Below, one piece after another: positions 9,945 to 18,795 of a stretch of DNA of 40,970 nt; position 1 is the first letter of the stretch, and every line of letters starts with the position of its first letter. The notes beneath the pieces are model-generated. The model was not told the DNA's origin. It did not search any database and saw only the letters and a program-made list of their open reading frames with translations. Origin of the DNA: Pseudomonadota bacterium. GTDB taxonomy: Bacteria > Pseudomonadota > Gammaproteobacteria > Steroidobacterales > Woeseiaceae. The stretch lies in assembly GCA_022560695.1 (NCBI GenBank), contig JADFSP010000021.1:1-40970 (forward strand), in the 5' to 3' direction. The translations under genes were made by a program, and so were the position numbers.

Positions 9945-11339
9945 TCAGTTGCCAGCGGAGCAACCGGCATCTCTCTGAATGTTGTCAACAAAACGGCTGC
10001 CTGACGTGGCGCCGTCGCAGTTCAATACTGCCTCGAGCCATAGACTGTGCAGCAGTTCGCTCATACCGCCCGCCTCAATGCCAATCGGCACGTTGATCCA
10101 CGGTTCCAGTTCATTCAGTCCGTGGCGCAGGAATTGCTCGCGAAGATCGGCAGCCACCCAGAGTTCGGCCAGACCGATACTTTCGACGGACACCTGTGAC
10201 ACGCAGGATGCGGCAACCGCACTACTGACAAAGCAGGTCGGAAGCTGGCCGGCCGATATCACTGTCTTCACTGCCTGATCTGTCAGCAACGTAACATTCA
10301 GGACGCCCGGCGATGCGGCGAAACCATACAGTGTCTTTCCCTCACTCGGGAAGTATGCACTCGCCAGCAGCGAGCCAGACAGATTCGACGAATCGATGGC
10401 ATAGATGCCGGTCGCAAGATCGCTTTCCGCACTGACCGCCGTGCCGTCACGGTCAATAATTGTAACCTTCGACCAGCCTGAGGACCCCGACCTCGTCGCG
10501 CCTGTTACCAGTGTCGCCAGGTGGTCGGCGATCGCTTGAATCTCTTCAACCGTCAGGAAGGTGAGAGAGGACATATTCGGAATGGTGGCAATTGCGGCCG
10601 TAATCTGCGCGGCAGTCTTTCCGACAATGCTGATTCTTGCAATCGTGCCGCCCAACGCATCCGCGCCATGGCAGGTTGAACAGTTCTGTGCATAGAGCGT
10701 CGATCCATCCGACGGCTGGGTGGCCGCACTGACGGAGACTTGCTGCGTGGTGGACGATGACGCCCCGAAATTGTCCGTGATGCTTAGCGTCACCGCATAG
10801 CTGCCGTCCGCCGCGAAGGTTCGATTGGTGGTTTGACCCATTGCTGAAGACCCGTCACCGAAGTCCCAACCGTAACTGACAATCGTACCGTCGGAGTCGA
10901 CGCTGTTGCCGGCATCGAAGGTACAGCTCAAATCTGTGCAAGTACTGGTGAATGATGCTGATGGCGGATTATTGCCGCCACCAGTGGAGCTCACGCTGAC
11001 CGATTGCGAACCGTTGGAGGTCGCGCCCTCATTGTCCGTGACAACGAGCATGATCGTAAAGTTTCCGTCACCGCCGTAGCTGTGGTTTGGATTGACACCA
11101 CTCGCTACTGTGCCGTCGCCGAAGTCCCAGTCAAAACTTGCGATAGTGCCATCGGCATCGGAGCTGTTACTGGCGTCGAATCCACAATCCAGCAATGTGC
11201 AGTTGGTAGTGAAAACCGCCGTCGGCGGAAAATTGGCGGGCGATTGCAGGTCTCCTGAAGGTGGCGCCGCCGGCTCGGCACAGCCGGACAGCGCAAGGAT
11301 CGCCGTCAGGCAGATCACCGCACGAGCGCTTCGTATCAT
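9945..11339 (-). CDS. Lipoprotein with two PKD domains, a c-type haem motif and an unknown C-terminal domain
   Basis: The ATG at 11339 gives a compact lipoprotein signal (MIRSARAVICLTAILALSGC, Cys20). Two PKD-like domains follow (about residues 38-115 and 122-200); each has the WDFGDG signature, and each carries a pair of cysteines spaced C-x5-C near its start. A short cytochrome c domain holds CSTCH at C220, C223 and H224. The remaining roughly 180 residues resemble no domain I can name and contain four more cysteines. PKD folds usually mediate extracellular binding, so this looks like a surface or periplasmic electron carrier anchored to a membrane. The frame continues upstream; ATG 11393, with GGATGG before it, is an alternative start. 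First gene of the tlpA-DUF4266-DUF3570-apbE operon. Confidence 0.78.
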   Translation of the reverse strand: MIRSARAVICLTAILALSGCAEPAAPPSGDLQSPANFPPTAVFTTNCTLLDCGFDASNSSDADGTIASFDWDFGDGTVASGVNPNHSYGGDGNFTIMLVVTDNEGATSNGSQSVSVSSTGGGNNPPSASFTSTCTDLSCTFDAGNSVDSDGTIVSYGWDFGDGSSAMGQTTNRTFAADGSYAVTLSITDNFGASSSTTQQVSVSAATQPSDGSTLYAQNCSTCHGADALGGTIARISIVGKTAAQITAAIATIPNMSSLTFLTVEEIQAIADHLATLVTGATRSGSSGWSKVTIIDRDGTAVSAESDLATGIYAIDSSNLSGSLLASAYFPSEGKTLYGFAASPGVLNVTLLTDQAVKTVISAGQLPTCFVSSAVAASCVSQVSVESIGLAELWVAADLREQFLRHGLNELEPWINVPIGIEAGGMSELLHSLWLEAVLNCDGATSGSRFVDNIQRDAGCSAGN

Positions 11340-11776
11340 CGAAACATCCGGAAAACGATCAGCGACCTGGTCGCCCTTGTCTTTTCTACGCATTAATGCC
11401 ATCCGTAGTGTCTGCCAGCCATCCGTGCATCCGAGTGCGATGTCTGGCAAGACCATGCAATGTCTGGATTCGCGCCCAAGCGACTCCGAATTTCAGTCGA
11501 ACGGATCTTATCGTGCGACCGGTCGTGGTTTATGTGAACCCGGTCGGAATAACGCCATCCGCTTCCCACCGCTGAACGTCTCTATCATCACCAACGTTGC
11601 AAGCGCTCGTTCAGTTCCCCAAATTTGACATAACGACTTCCCGCCGAACGAGATTTGTCAACCTGCCCGATGCGCGCAGCCGGGGCTCTGTCGCAACCTG
11701 GAGACAATGGAGAAAAGCGGAACAAAGATGCACAATACGCGTCAACAATACAGACAATCGCTAAAGGAGCGATCCA
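11340..11776. other. Intergenic region upstream of two divergent genes
   Basis: This 437-nt stretch separates the PKD/cytochrome gene from the secreted protein at 11777, so it should hold both promoters. A consensus TTGACA is present at 11625-11630, but no convincing -10 follows at 16-18 bp. The final 30 nt before 11777 are A-rich and end in a good ribosome site (AAAGGAG). Short open frames here look like chance frames. I see no RNA gene. Confidence 0.4.
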
Positions 11777-12244
11777 ATGATTCACAAGATTTCAGTAAGC
11801 GCAATCGTATGTGCGCTCTTCGCGATCAGCATGACCGCGTACGCCCAGGGGCGTCCGGCCGGTGCGGGCAGCCAGGGCGGCGGCGGCCGTCCGGCCATGA
11901 GCCAGCAGCAGGATCGGGGTACAAGCATGAGGCAGGACTCCGAGCTTCGTCGCCAGCAATCGGAAGCCAGGCGCCTCGCGGCCGAAGAGCAACGCCTTGC
12001 GCAAGAGTCCGCGCACGCTGGAGCGCCACCAGACGACGCAGTGCAAAGACGTGCGGACGGGGAAGCACACAACAGGAGTGGGGATACGCCAAGCGGTCGT
12101 CAAGCACCGAATGCACATGCCGCCCCTGAAGCGTTTGCGGCAGCGGATAACGCCATTAACGCAACAGACCACGGTTTGACACGTAGGGTTACGGGCGACG
12201 CGAACCGTGAGACACCCGACGACGATGAGCCAAATGATGATTAG
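11777..12244 (+). CDS. Small secreted low-complexity hypothetical protein
   Basis: I do not recognise a family. The 155-residue product has a clear signal peptide (about 1-24, ending MTAYAQG), a Gly/Pro-rich start, then a Gln/Arg/Glu/Ala-rich stretch (about 50-85) that could be helical or coiled, and a highly acidic end (DDDEPNDD). There are no cysteines beyond the signal region. AAAGGAG lies 8 nt before the ATG at 11777, and a strong terminator follows at 12274, so it is a self-contained transcription unit. The composition suggests a disordered periplasmic or exported protein. Frames overlapping it on the other strand look like shadows. Confidence 0.68.
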   Translation: MIHKISVSAIVCALFAISMTAYAQGRPAGAGSQGGGGRPAMSQQQDRGTSMRQDSELRRQQSEARRLAAEEQRLAQESAHAGAPPDDAVQRRADGEAHNRSGDTPSGRQAPNAHAAPEAFAAADNAINATDHGLTRRVTGDANRETPDDDEPNDD

Positions 12245-12273
12245 CCAATAGATTTGCCGGACCGCCGATCACA

Positions 12274-12304
12274 AAGATAGGCCCACATCATGTGGGCCTA
12301 TCTT
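12274..12304 (+). terminator. Rho-independent terminator after the secreted protein
   Basis: A perfect 15-bp inverted repeat (12274-12288 with 12290-12304) has a single base between its arms, so the real loop is a few bases. A pyrimidine-rich TCTTCTT run overlaps its 3' end. It lies 30 nt after the stop at 12244 and ahead of the LysR start at 12361. Confidence 0.8.
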
Positions 12305-12360
12305 CTTGCGCCCGGAGCGCGAATCTATCACTTCAATTCGGACCACCGTACAATCACCTG

Positions 12361-13260
12361 ATGCCGGTGCACTCCGCGTTTCTCAAGTATTTTCACGAAG
12401 TCTGCAAGACTGAATCGATCCGTAAGGCTGCGCGCAATCTCTACGTCGCCTCGTCAGCCATCAACCGGCAGATCCTCAAGGTCGAAAGCGAGCTCGGCGT
12501 CAAATTGTTCGATCGATCCCATGCGGGCGCCACTCTCACTCCGGCCGGAGAGCTGCTGGCCAAGCATGTGGAATTTGCGCTGACCGATTTCGACCGGACC
12601 TTGCAATCGATTTCGACGCTCGGACGGGAGTCGCCGAAGCGCATTACCATTGCCGGCCAGGAGTCGGTCATTCCGCGATTTCTCCCGCCGGCGCTGATGG
12701 CGGTCCATGCCAGGTTTCCCGACGTCGCGACGTCGTTCAAGGCTGCCAGCGGACTGCAGCTCAACGATATGCTGCAGTCCGGGCTGGCCGATATCGCACT
12801 GACTTTCGATCCGCAGGAAGCGCCCGGCATCGTCTGCGTTGCCCAACGGCAGCTGCCGGTCGGGGCCGTGATGGCGCCCGGCCATCCGCTCAGCGCATTG
12901 CAACAGGTGTCGCTCGCCGAGTGCGCGAAATTTCCGTTGCTGCTGCCAGACCGCTCGTGGCCGCTCAGGCAACTGCTTGACCAGGAGATTCGCAAGGCGA
13001 ACTTGAGCCCGCAGGTCAAAACCTCGTCGAACTCGGTGGAATTCCTGCGATCGATGCTTGACCTCGAGCTCGGCATCGGCTTTCAGACAGCCGTTGGTAT
13101 CGAGACTGAGATCGAGCAGCAATTATTGCTGCACCTGCCACTCTACAATCCGGATCTCATCACGCAGACGCTGGCGGTTTGCGTTCGCGTGGGTCGTGAG
13201 GACTGGGAGCCCTTGCGGCATGTGCTGGGGCTGCTTGTGGCCAAGCTCGAGGAGTACTGA
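12361..13260 (+). CDS. LysR-family transcriptional regulator, probable purine-catabolism regulator
   Basis: The 299-residue protein has an N-terminal helix-turn-helix (about residues 5-62; ESIRKAARNLYVASSAINRQ includes the recognition helix) followed by the linker helix and a periplasmic-binding-like effector domain (about 90-290). I chose ATG 12361 because the helix-turn-helix starts directly there; the frame runs further upstream but overlaps the preceding terminator. It is the first gene on the plus strand before uraH-xdhABC, so control of purine degradation is likely. The ligand, perhaps a purine, urate or allantoin, cannot be told. A GATGCC/GGCATC hairpin follows its stop. Confidence 0.87.
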   Translation: MPVHSAFLKYFHEVCKTESIRKAARNLYVASSAINRQILKVESELGVKLFDRSHAGATLTPAGELLAKHVEFALTDFDRTLQSISTLGRESPKRITIAGQESVIPRFLPPALMAVHARFPDVATSFKAASGLQLNDMLQSGLADIALTFDPQEAPGIVCVAQRQLPVGAVMAPGHPLSALQQVSLAECAKFPLLLPDRSWPLRQLLDQEIRKANLSPQVKTSSNSVEFLRSMLDLELGIGFQTAVGIETEIEQQLLLHLPLYNPDLITQTLAVCVRVGREDWEPLRHVLGLLVAKLEEY

Positions 13261-13270
13261 CGCGGCTCGA

Positions 13271-13297
13271 CAGGTGATGCCGTTTTGGCATCTCCTG
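13271..13297 (+). terminator. Hairpin after the LysR gene
   Basis: CAGG-T-GATGCC (13271-13281) pairs with GGCATC-T-CCTG (13287-13297) around a GTTTT loop, with one T-T mismatch. It starts 10 nt after the lysR stop. The downstream sequence is pyrimidine-rich but has no clean T-run, so it may be a weak terminator that partly separates lysR from uraH. Confidence 0.5.
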
Positions 13298-13478
13298 CTC
13301 CGCATTTTCTTCTACCCGCCGGGCCAAATGGCGTCTAGTATAGGAATCAGGCGTAGGGTTACCAAACTGCGGCAGATCGTCTGAGCACATTCAGGCATCG
13401 GCTCCGGGGGGAAATGCTCACGGCACTTCCCGACAACAACCAACGCACCGCGCATTTGCCTGTCGACCGGGGGCGAAG

Positions 13479-13826
13479 ATGGGGTACTTGACGACACATG
13501 TTCTGGACACGGCCGCCGGCAAACCCGGGGACGGCATCTCTTTGCAGCTGTTCCGGCTTGGCGACGATCGCGAACAAATTTTCGCCGGTGTAACCAACGC
13601 CGACGGCCGCACGGATACGCCGATCCTCAGCGAAGAGGACTTCGCGCCCGGCACCTACGAAATCATATTCAATGTCGGTGACTATTTCGCCGCATCGGTC
13701 ATTCCAGCGAGTACGCCGCCATTTCTGGGCGACGTCGTACTACGGTTTACGATATCCCAGGATCAGCATTATCACGTTCCACTGCTCATATCGCCGTGGA
13801 GCTACAGCACCTACCGAGGTTCCTAG
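13479..13826 (+). CDS. uraH: 5-hydroxyisourate hydrolase (transthyretin-like)
   Basis: The enzyme hydrolyses 5-hydroxyisourate, the product of urate oxidation, to OHCU. The 115-residue protein starts with the family motif LTTHVLDTAAGKPG (His7) and ends with the diagnostic YRGS tetrapeptide (residues 112-115); both ends contribute to the active site in this family. Length is normal. The ATG at 13479 is preceded by a purine-rich GGGGGCGAAG stretch. The xdhA gene starts 5 nt after its stop, so uraH is cotranscribed with xanthine dehydrogenase although it acts two steps later. No signal peptide is seen, so it is cytoplasmic. Confidence 0.95.
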   Translation: MGYLTTHVLDTAAGKPGDGISLQLFRLGDDREQIFAGVTNADGRTDTPILSEEDFAPGTYEIIFNVGDYFAASVIPASTPPFLGDVVLRFTISQDQHYHVPLLISPWSYSTYRGS

Positions 13827-13831
13827 CACCA

Positions 13832-15346
13832 ATGACCGACACGATTCGATTTGTGCTGGACGGTAATGTCGTAACCCTGCGCGATGTCGACCCGACGCGG
13901 ACCGTCCTGCAATACCTTCGCGAGGACCGGCAACGTACAGGAACCAAGGAAGGCTGTGCCGAAGGTGATTGCGGAGCCTGCACGGTTGTCGTCGCGGAGT
14001 TAAGTGCCGATCGCAATCGCCTGCAATACCGCGCCATAAACTCCTGTATCCAGTTTCTACCGACGCTGGACGGCAAAGAGCTGATCACGGTCGAAAGCCT
14101 GGCTGCGGACGACGCGCAGTTACATCCGGTGCAACAGGCCATGGTCGATTGCCACGGTGCGCAGTGCGGCTTTTGCACACCGGGCTTCGTCATGTCGCTG
14201 TTCGCCGTTTACAAGACCCAGGAAAATCCGTCACGCAAGGACATCGACGATGCGCTGGCCGGCAATCTGTGCCGTTGTACGGGCTACCGGCCAATTATTG
14301 ACGCTGCAAAAAAGATGTACGAATACGGCAGCGAGATCAGCAGCGAAGATCAGCACTGGATGAATTGCTCTTTCTCTTCCGCGACTGAGAACGCAATCGA
14401 ACCCAGCGAGATGATGACCGTGGAATTGCTGCGCTCACTCGCTCACAGTCAGACCCTGCATGTCCAGCACGGCAACAAACAATATTTTGCACCAACCAGC
14501 CTCGCAGAGTTCGCGCAACTCGTCGAGAAACACCCGGACGCCTGTATTCTCGCGGGCGGTACCGATGTCGGCCTTTGGGTAACCAAGCAATTTCGGGATC
14601 TTCACACGGTACTTTACATTGGCAATGTTCGCGAGCTGCACAGCGCGAGCGTCAATCGCAAGCACCTCGACATCGGCGCAGCGGTAACGCTGACCGATGC
14701 CATGCCGCTCATCATCGAGCATTACCCTGATCTGGAAGAATTGTTCCTGCGGTTTGCGTCGCCGCCGATTCGCAACGCCGGCACGCTCGGTGGGAACATT
14801 GCCAACGCTTCACCGATCGGGGACACGATGCCGGTTCTGATTGCGATCGGCACAACCATCATTTTGCGCAAGGGGAGCAAGACGCGCGAAATAGCGCTGG
14901 ACGATTTCTACCTGGACTACCAGAAGACGGCAAGCAAGCCCGGAGAATTCGTCGAGCGCATACGTATTCCGTTGCCCGGCAAGAACCAATGCGTCCGCAC
15001 GTACAAGTTATCCAAACGCTTCGATCAGGATATATCGGCCGTTTGCGGCGCGTACGCGTTGCGGCTCAAGGACCGCCGTGTCGACCACGTTCGTGTGGCG
15101 TACGGCGGCGTAGCCGCGATCCCGAAGCGGGCGCAAGAATGCGAAAAGGCATTGCTTGGCAAGGAATGGACTGAAGAAACAGTGCGTGCCGGCATGGCCG
15201 CTCTGGACACTGACTACAGCCCGATCGGTGACATGCGCGCAAGCAAGGAATACCGTCAATTGACGACGAGGAATCTGTTGTATCGATTCTGGCTCGAAAG
15301 CAGCGGCTACGAGGGCGAGACAAATGTCTACAACTACTCGCGCTAG
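13832..15346 (+). CDS. xdhA: Xanthine dehydrogenase small subunit (two 2Fe-2S clusters plus FAD)
   Basis: This subunit carries electrons from the molybdenum site to NAD. The plant-type 2Fe-2S domain contributes Cys42, Cys47, Cys50 and Cys72; the second cluster domain has CGFC (Cys112, Cys115) and CRC (Cys147, Cys149). The FAD domain begins near residue 210, with ILAGGTDVGLWV and GGNIANASPIGD. At 504 residues it fits XdhA with the FAD domain fused. I chose ATG 13832, where the ferredoxin fold starts; upstream codons belong to uraH read out of frame. The gene overlaps xdhB by 23 nt. Confidence 0.95.
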   Translation: MTDTIRFVLDGNVVTLRDVDPTRTVLQYLREDRQRTGTKEGCAEGDCGACTVVVAELSADRNRLQYRAINSCIQFLPTLDGKELITVESLAADDAQLHPVQQAMVDCHGAQCGFCTPGFVMSLFAVYKTQENPSRKDIDDALAGNLCRCTGYRPIIDAAKKMYEYGSEISSEDQHWMNCSFSSATENAIEPSEMMTVELLRSLAHSQTLHVQHGNKQYFAPTSLAEFAQLVEKHPDACILAGGTDVGLWVTKQFRDLHTVLYIGNVRELHSASVNRKHLDIGAAVTLTDAMPLIIEHYPDLEELFLRFASPPIRNAGTLGGNIANASPIGDTMPVLIAIGTTIILRKGSKTREIALDDFYLDYQKTASKPGEFVERIRIPLPGKNQCVRTYKLSKRFDQDISAVCGAYALRLKDRRVDHVRVAYGGVAAIPKRAQECEKALLGKEWTEETVRAGMAALDTDYSPIGDMRASKEYRQLTTRNLLYRFWLESSGYEGETNVYNYSR

Positions 15347-17681
15347 CCAGGATCGCCCGCGCATTGTCGGGGCTGTCGGTACCTCGGTGACTCACGACAG
15401 CGCCAGCCTGCATGTCAACGGCGGCGCGCAGTATACAGACGATATTACGGAACCGCGTGGGCTCCTGCATGCTGCACTGGGCATCAGCACGCATGCGCAT
15501 GCGCTCATCAAGAAAATTGATCTCTCTGCGGTCACGGCGGCAGAGGGTGTCGTCGCCGTGATGGACGCAAGCGGCATTCCGGGCAAGAACGATTTCGGTG
15601 CGGTGGTTGCCGATGATCCGATATTCTCTGCAAGTGTCGTTCAATATGTCGGTCAGCCTATTTTCGCAGTTGCCGCCGATACCGTCGATGCTGCGCGCCG
15701 CGCGGCACTCCTCGCAAAGATCGAATACGAAGACCTCGACGCCATCCTGGATGCAGACAAGGCAGTCAAGGAAGGGTCCTTCATATTGCCGACCGAAACG
15801 ATCAAGACGGGCGACAGCCGATCGGCACTGCGCAAATCAAAACATCGCCTGAGCGGCCGTGTTCTTCTGGGCGGCCAGGACCAGTTTTACCTCGAGGGAC
15901 AGATTGCAATAGCGGTCCCGCGGGAAGACGGCGACTTCCTCATCTATAGTTCAACGCAGCATCCGGGCGAAGTGCAGCATGCCGTCGCGCACGCGATCGG
16001 CAAGCTATCCAAGGACGTCGTCGTCGAATGCCGGCGCATGGGCGGTGCATTCGGCGGCAAGGAAAGTCAGCCTGCCCTGTTCGCATGCGTCGCTGCATTG
16101 CTGGCAAACAAGACCGGCCGGGCCGTCAAGCTTCGCCTCGATCGCGACACCGACATGATAGTCACGGGCAAGCGGCACGATTTCATCATCGATTATGACG
16201 TGGGCTTTGACAAGACCGGTCGAATCAACGCGGTGGAGCTTACCTACGCCTCGCGTTGCGGCATGTCGGCAGACCTGTCTGGCGCAATAAACGATCGCAC
16301 GATGTTTCACAGCGACAACGCGTACTTCCTGGAAAATGCGACCATCGTGTCGCATCGGTGCAAGACCCATACCGTATCGAATACTGCGTTTCGCGGCTTC
16401 GGCGGACCCCAAGGCATGTTTGGTATCGAATACGTTGTCGATGAGATCGCTCGCCATCTCAAAATCGACCCACTCGACGTCCGCAAGCGCAACTTCTACG
16501 GCATCGACGATCGAAACGTCACGCCTTATAAACAGAAGATCGAGGACAACATCATTCTCGAGCTGACCGAACAGCTCGAAGAGAGTTCCGATTACCGGGC
16601 TCGACGCGCGGAAATACGTGCCTGGAATAACAACAGCAAGATTTTGAAGCGCGGCATTGCGCTGACGCCGGTCAAGTTCGGCATTTCATTTACGGCGACA
16701 CACCTGAATCAGGCAGGCGCCCTCCTCCATATCTATACGGACGGCACCGTGCATTTGAACCACGGCGGAACGGAAATGGGCCAGGGGCTCTTTACCAAAG
16801 TCGCGCAGGTCGTTGCCGAAGAACTTCAGATCGACATCGATCGCATAAAAATCACGGCGTCCGATACCAGCAAGGTGCCAAACGCATCGGCGACCGCTGC
16901 ATCGAGCGGCTCGGACCTGAACGGCAAAGCGGCGCAAAATGCGGCGATTGCCATCAAGGAGCGCCTGGTGGCTTTTGCAGCAGAGCATTTCGGCACGGCG
17001 CCGGATGCAGTCGTATTTGAGAACAACCGCGTCAAAGTCGGCAAGCAGGATCTGGCGTTTGCCGAACTCGTGAGGCTCGCCTACATGGCACGCACATCAC
17101 TGTCCGCAACCGGTTTCTACAAGACGCCCAAGATAACCTACGACCGCTCGACGTTTTCCGGCCGACCCTTTTACTACTACGCTTACGGCGCCGCGGTTTC
17201 CGAGGTGATCATCGATACGCTGACAGGTGAGAACCGCGTGATTCGTGCGGACCTGTTGCATGACTGCGGCAAATCGATCAATCCCGCCATCGATCTCGGG
17301 CAGATCGAAGGGGCGTTTATCCAGGGGGTCGGCTGGCTCACCAGCGAAGAGTTGTGGTGGAATGAGAAAGGCGAGTTGAAGACGCACGCGCCATCCACCT
17401 ACAAAATACCGACCTGCTCGGATTTGCCGGTCGACTTTCGCGTCACGATGCTGGAGTCCGCAGCGAATCGCGAGGCGACGATTCACCGCTCCAAGGCGGT
17501 CGGTGAGCCGCCCTTGATGCTGGCCCTGTCTGTTTTTCACGCTGTCAAAGACGCGATCGCCAGTATTGACGGCTACGAACAAAGCCCGTGCCTGAATGCA
17601 CCGACGACGCCCGAGTGCATTTTGCACTCGATCGATGAACTGCAGTCCCGGATGACGTCCGAGGAGCGGAAAACCGGATGA
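15324..17681 (+). CDS. xdhB: Xanthine dehydrogenase molybdopterin-binding large subunit
   Basis: The 785-residue catalytic subunit hydroxylates hypoxanthine and xanthine to urate. Expected blocks are present: GGQDQFYLEGQ (about 186-196), RRMGGAFGGKE, AFRGFGGPQGM with the substrate-binding Arg, the GGTEMGQGLFTK block, and the catalytic Glu728 in KAVGEPPLML. It begins inside the end of xdhA, and its stop overlaps the xdhC start (ATGA). The conserved AFRGFGGPQ context points to xanthine dehydrogenase rather than aldehyde oxidase or CO dehydrogenase, as does linkage to uraH and puuD. Confidence 0.95.
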   Translation: MSTTTRASQDRPRIVGAVGTSVTHDSASLHVNGGAQYTDDITEPRGLLHAALGISTHAHALIKKIDLSAVTAAEGVVAVMDASGIPGKNDFGAVVADDPIFSASVVQYVGQPIFAVAADTVDAARRAALLAKIEYEDLDAILDADKAVKEGSFILPTETIKTGDSRSALRKSKHRLSGRVLLGGQDQFYLEGQIAIAVPREDGDFLIYSSTQHPGEVQHAVAHAIGKLSKDVVVECRRMGGAFGGKESQPALFACVAALLANKTGRAVKLRLDRDTDMIVTGKRHDFIIDYDVGFDKTGRINAVELTYASRCGMSADLSGAINDRTMFHSDNAYFLENATIVSHRCKTHTVSNTAFRGFGGPQGMFGIEYVVDEIARHLKIDPLDVRKRNFYGIDDRNVTPYKQKIEDNIILELTEQLEESSDYRARRAEIRAWNNNSKILKRGIALTPVKFGISFTATHLNQAGALLHIYTDGTVHLNHGGTEMGQGLFTKVAQVVAEELQIDIDRIKITASDTSKVPNASATAASSGSDLNGKAAQNAAIAIKERLVAFAAEHFGTAPDAVVFENNRVKVGKQDLAFAELVRLAYMARTSLSATGFYKTPKITYDRSTFSGRPFYYYAYGAAVSEVIIDTLTGENRVIRADLLHDCGKSINPAIDLGQIEGAFIQGVGWLTSEELWWNEKGELKTHAPSTYKIPTCSDLPVDFRVTMLESAANREATIHRSKAVGEPPLMLALSVFHAVKDAIASIDGYEQSPCLNAPTTPECILHSIDELQSRMTSEERKTG

Positions 17682-18790
17682 TCAGGTGGCTTGAAGAACT
17701 GCAGCAGCTCATGGAGCGCGACGAACGCTGCGTCCTGGTGACCGTTGCAGGCGCACGCGGCTCCACGCCGCGTGAGATCGGTGCAAAAATGATCGTTACG
17801 GCAACCGAAACGATTGGCACCATTGGCGGCGGACAGTTGGAATATCAGTGCATCAAGGCTGCCTGCAAATGGCTGCAGCGGGACGCCGGTGTCAGTACCC
17901 GATCCAGGGTCCAGCGATTCACGCTTGGCGCGAACTGCGGACAGTGCTGCGGTGGCGTGGCCGAGATCCTGTTCGAGGAAATGGCGCCGTCCCGTTCGGC
18001 ATGGGTGGCTCGTCTCGCGGAACTGCATGCGGCCGATACAGCGGCTGTGATGGTCACCGCAAGACAGTCGCGTGCGGCCGCCGGCAAGCTGATCGTGACG
18101 GCCACAGACAGGTTCGCGTTCGCCGACGGCCTCGAGCCGACGGATGCTGTGCTCGCCGCCGCCAGGGAGGCATTGCAAATCGGCTCCGCCGCGAAGCAAT
18201 CCCTGCTGGCCGTAGCCAGAAATGTGGAGCTGCCGGTATTGATCGAGCCGGTCCTCAAGACGGACTTTCACATCATGCTGTTCGGTGCCGGCCATGTCGG
18301 GACCGCCTGCGCCGGAGTATTTTCAATGCTCGACGTCCGCGTCGACCTGATCGACAGCCGTCCGGGATTCGCCGACGCCGGCCATCCCGGTAATATTCGC
18401 GGTATTGAATGCGCTGATCCGGCACTGGCAGTCGACACTGCCCCTACGGGCAGCTACTACCTTGTGATGACGCACGACCATGCACTCGATTTCGAAATTT
18501 GCGCGCGCGTACTGCGACGCCATGACGCCGCTTATTGCGGCCTGATCGGCTCGCGGTCCAAGCGACGACGCTTTGAAAAGCGTTTTCGCGCGCTCGGGCT
18601 GAGTGAGTCTGAAATATCCGGCCTGACATGCCCAATCGGCATCGACGCGATCGGCGGCAAGAAACCGGCCGAAATTGCAATTGCAGTCGCCGCGCAATTG
18701 CTGCAATTGCATGAGCGTGCCGCCGTTGCTGGTTTTGAGACAAACATCGTACAACACGCGCTCGCAATATCGGGGAATAGCAGAGGTTGA
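17678..18790 (+). CDS. xdhC: XdhC-type molybdenum cofactor maturation factor for xanthine dehydrogenase
   Basis: XdhC binds molybdenum cofactor and inserts the sulfurated form into XdhB. The 370-residue protein has the N-terminal XdhC domain (about 1-110) with GARGSTPREIGAKM and a cysteine cluster, Cys87, Cys90 and Cys91 in GANCGQCCGG. A C-terminal Rossmann-like domain (about 195-350) carries LFGAGHVGTA and YCGLIGSRSKRRRF. It is somewhat longer than many XdhC proteins because of the region between the domains (about 110-190). ATGA overlap with xdhB supports coupled expression. Confidence 0.93.
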   Translation: MIRWLEELQQLMERDERCVLVTVAGARGSTPREIGAKMIVTATETIGTIGGGQLEYQCIKAACKWLQRDAGVSTRSRVQRFTLGANCGQCCGGVAEILFEEMAPSRSAWVARLAELHAADTAAVMVTARQSRAAAGKLIVTATDRFAFADGLEPTDAVLAAAREALQIGSAAKQSLLAVARNVELPVLIEPVLKTDFHIMLFGAGHVGTACAGVFSMLDVRVDLIDSRPGFADAGHPGNIRGIECADPALAVDTAPTGSYYLVMTHDHALDFEICARVLRRHDAAYCGLIGSRSKRRRFEKRFRALGLSESEISGLTCPIGIDAIGGKKPAEIAIAVAAQLLQLHERAAVAGFETNIVQHALAISGNSRG

Positions 18791-18795
18791 AGAGC

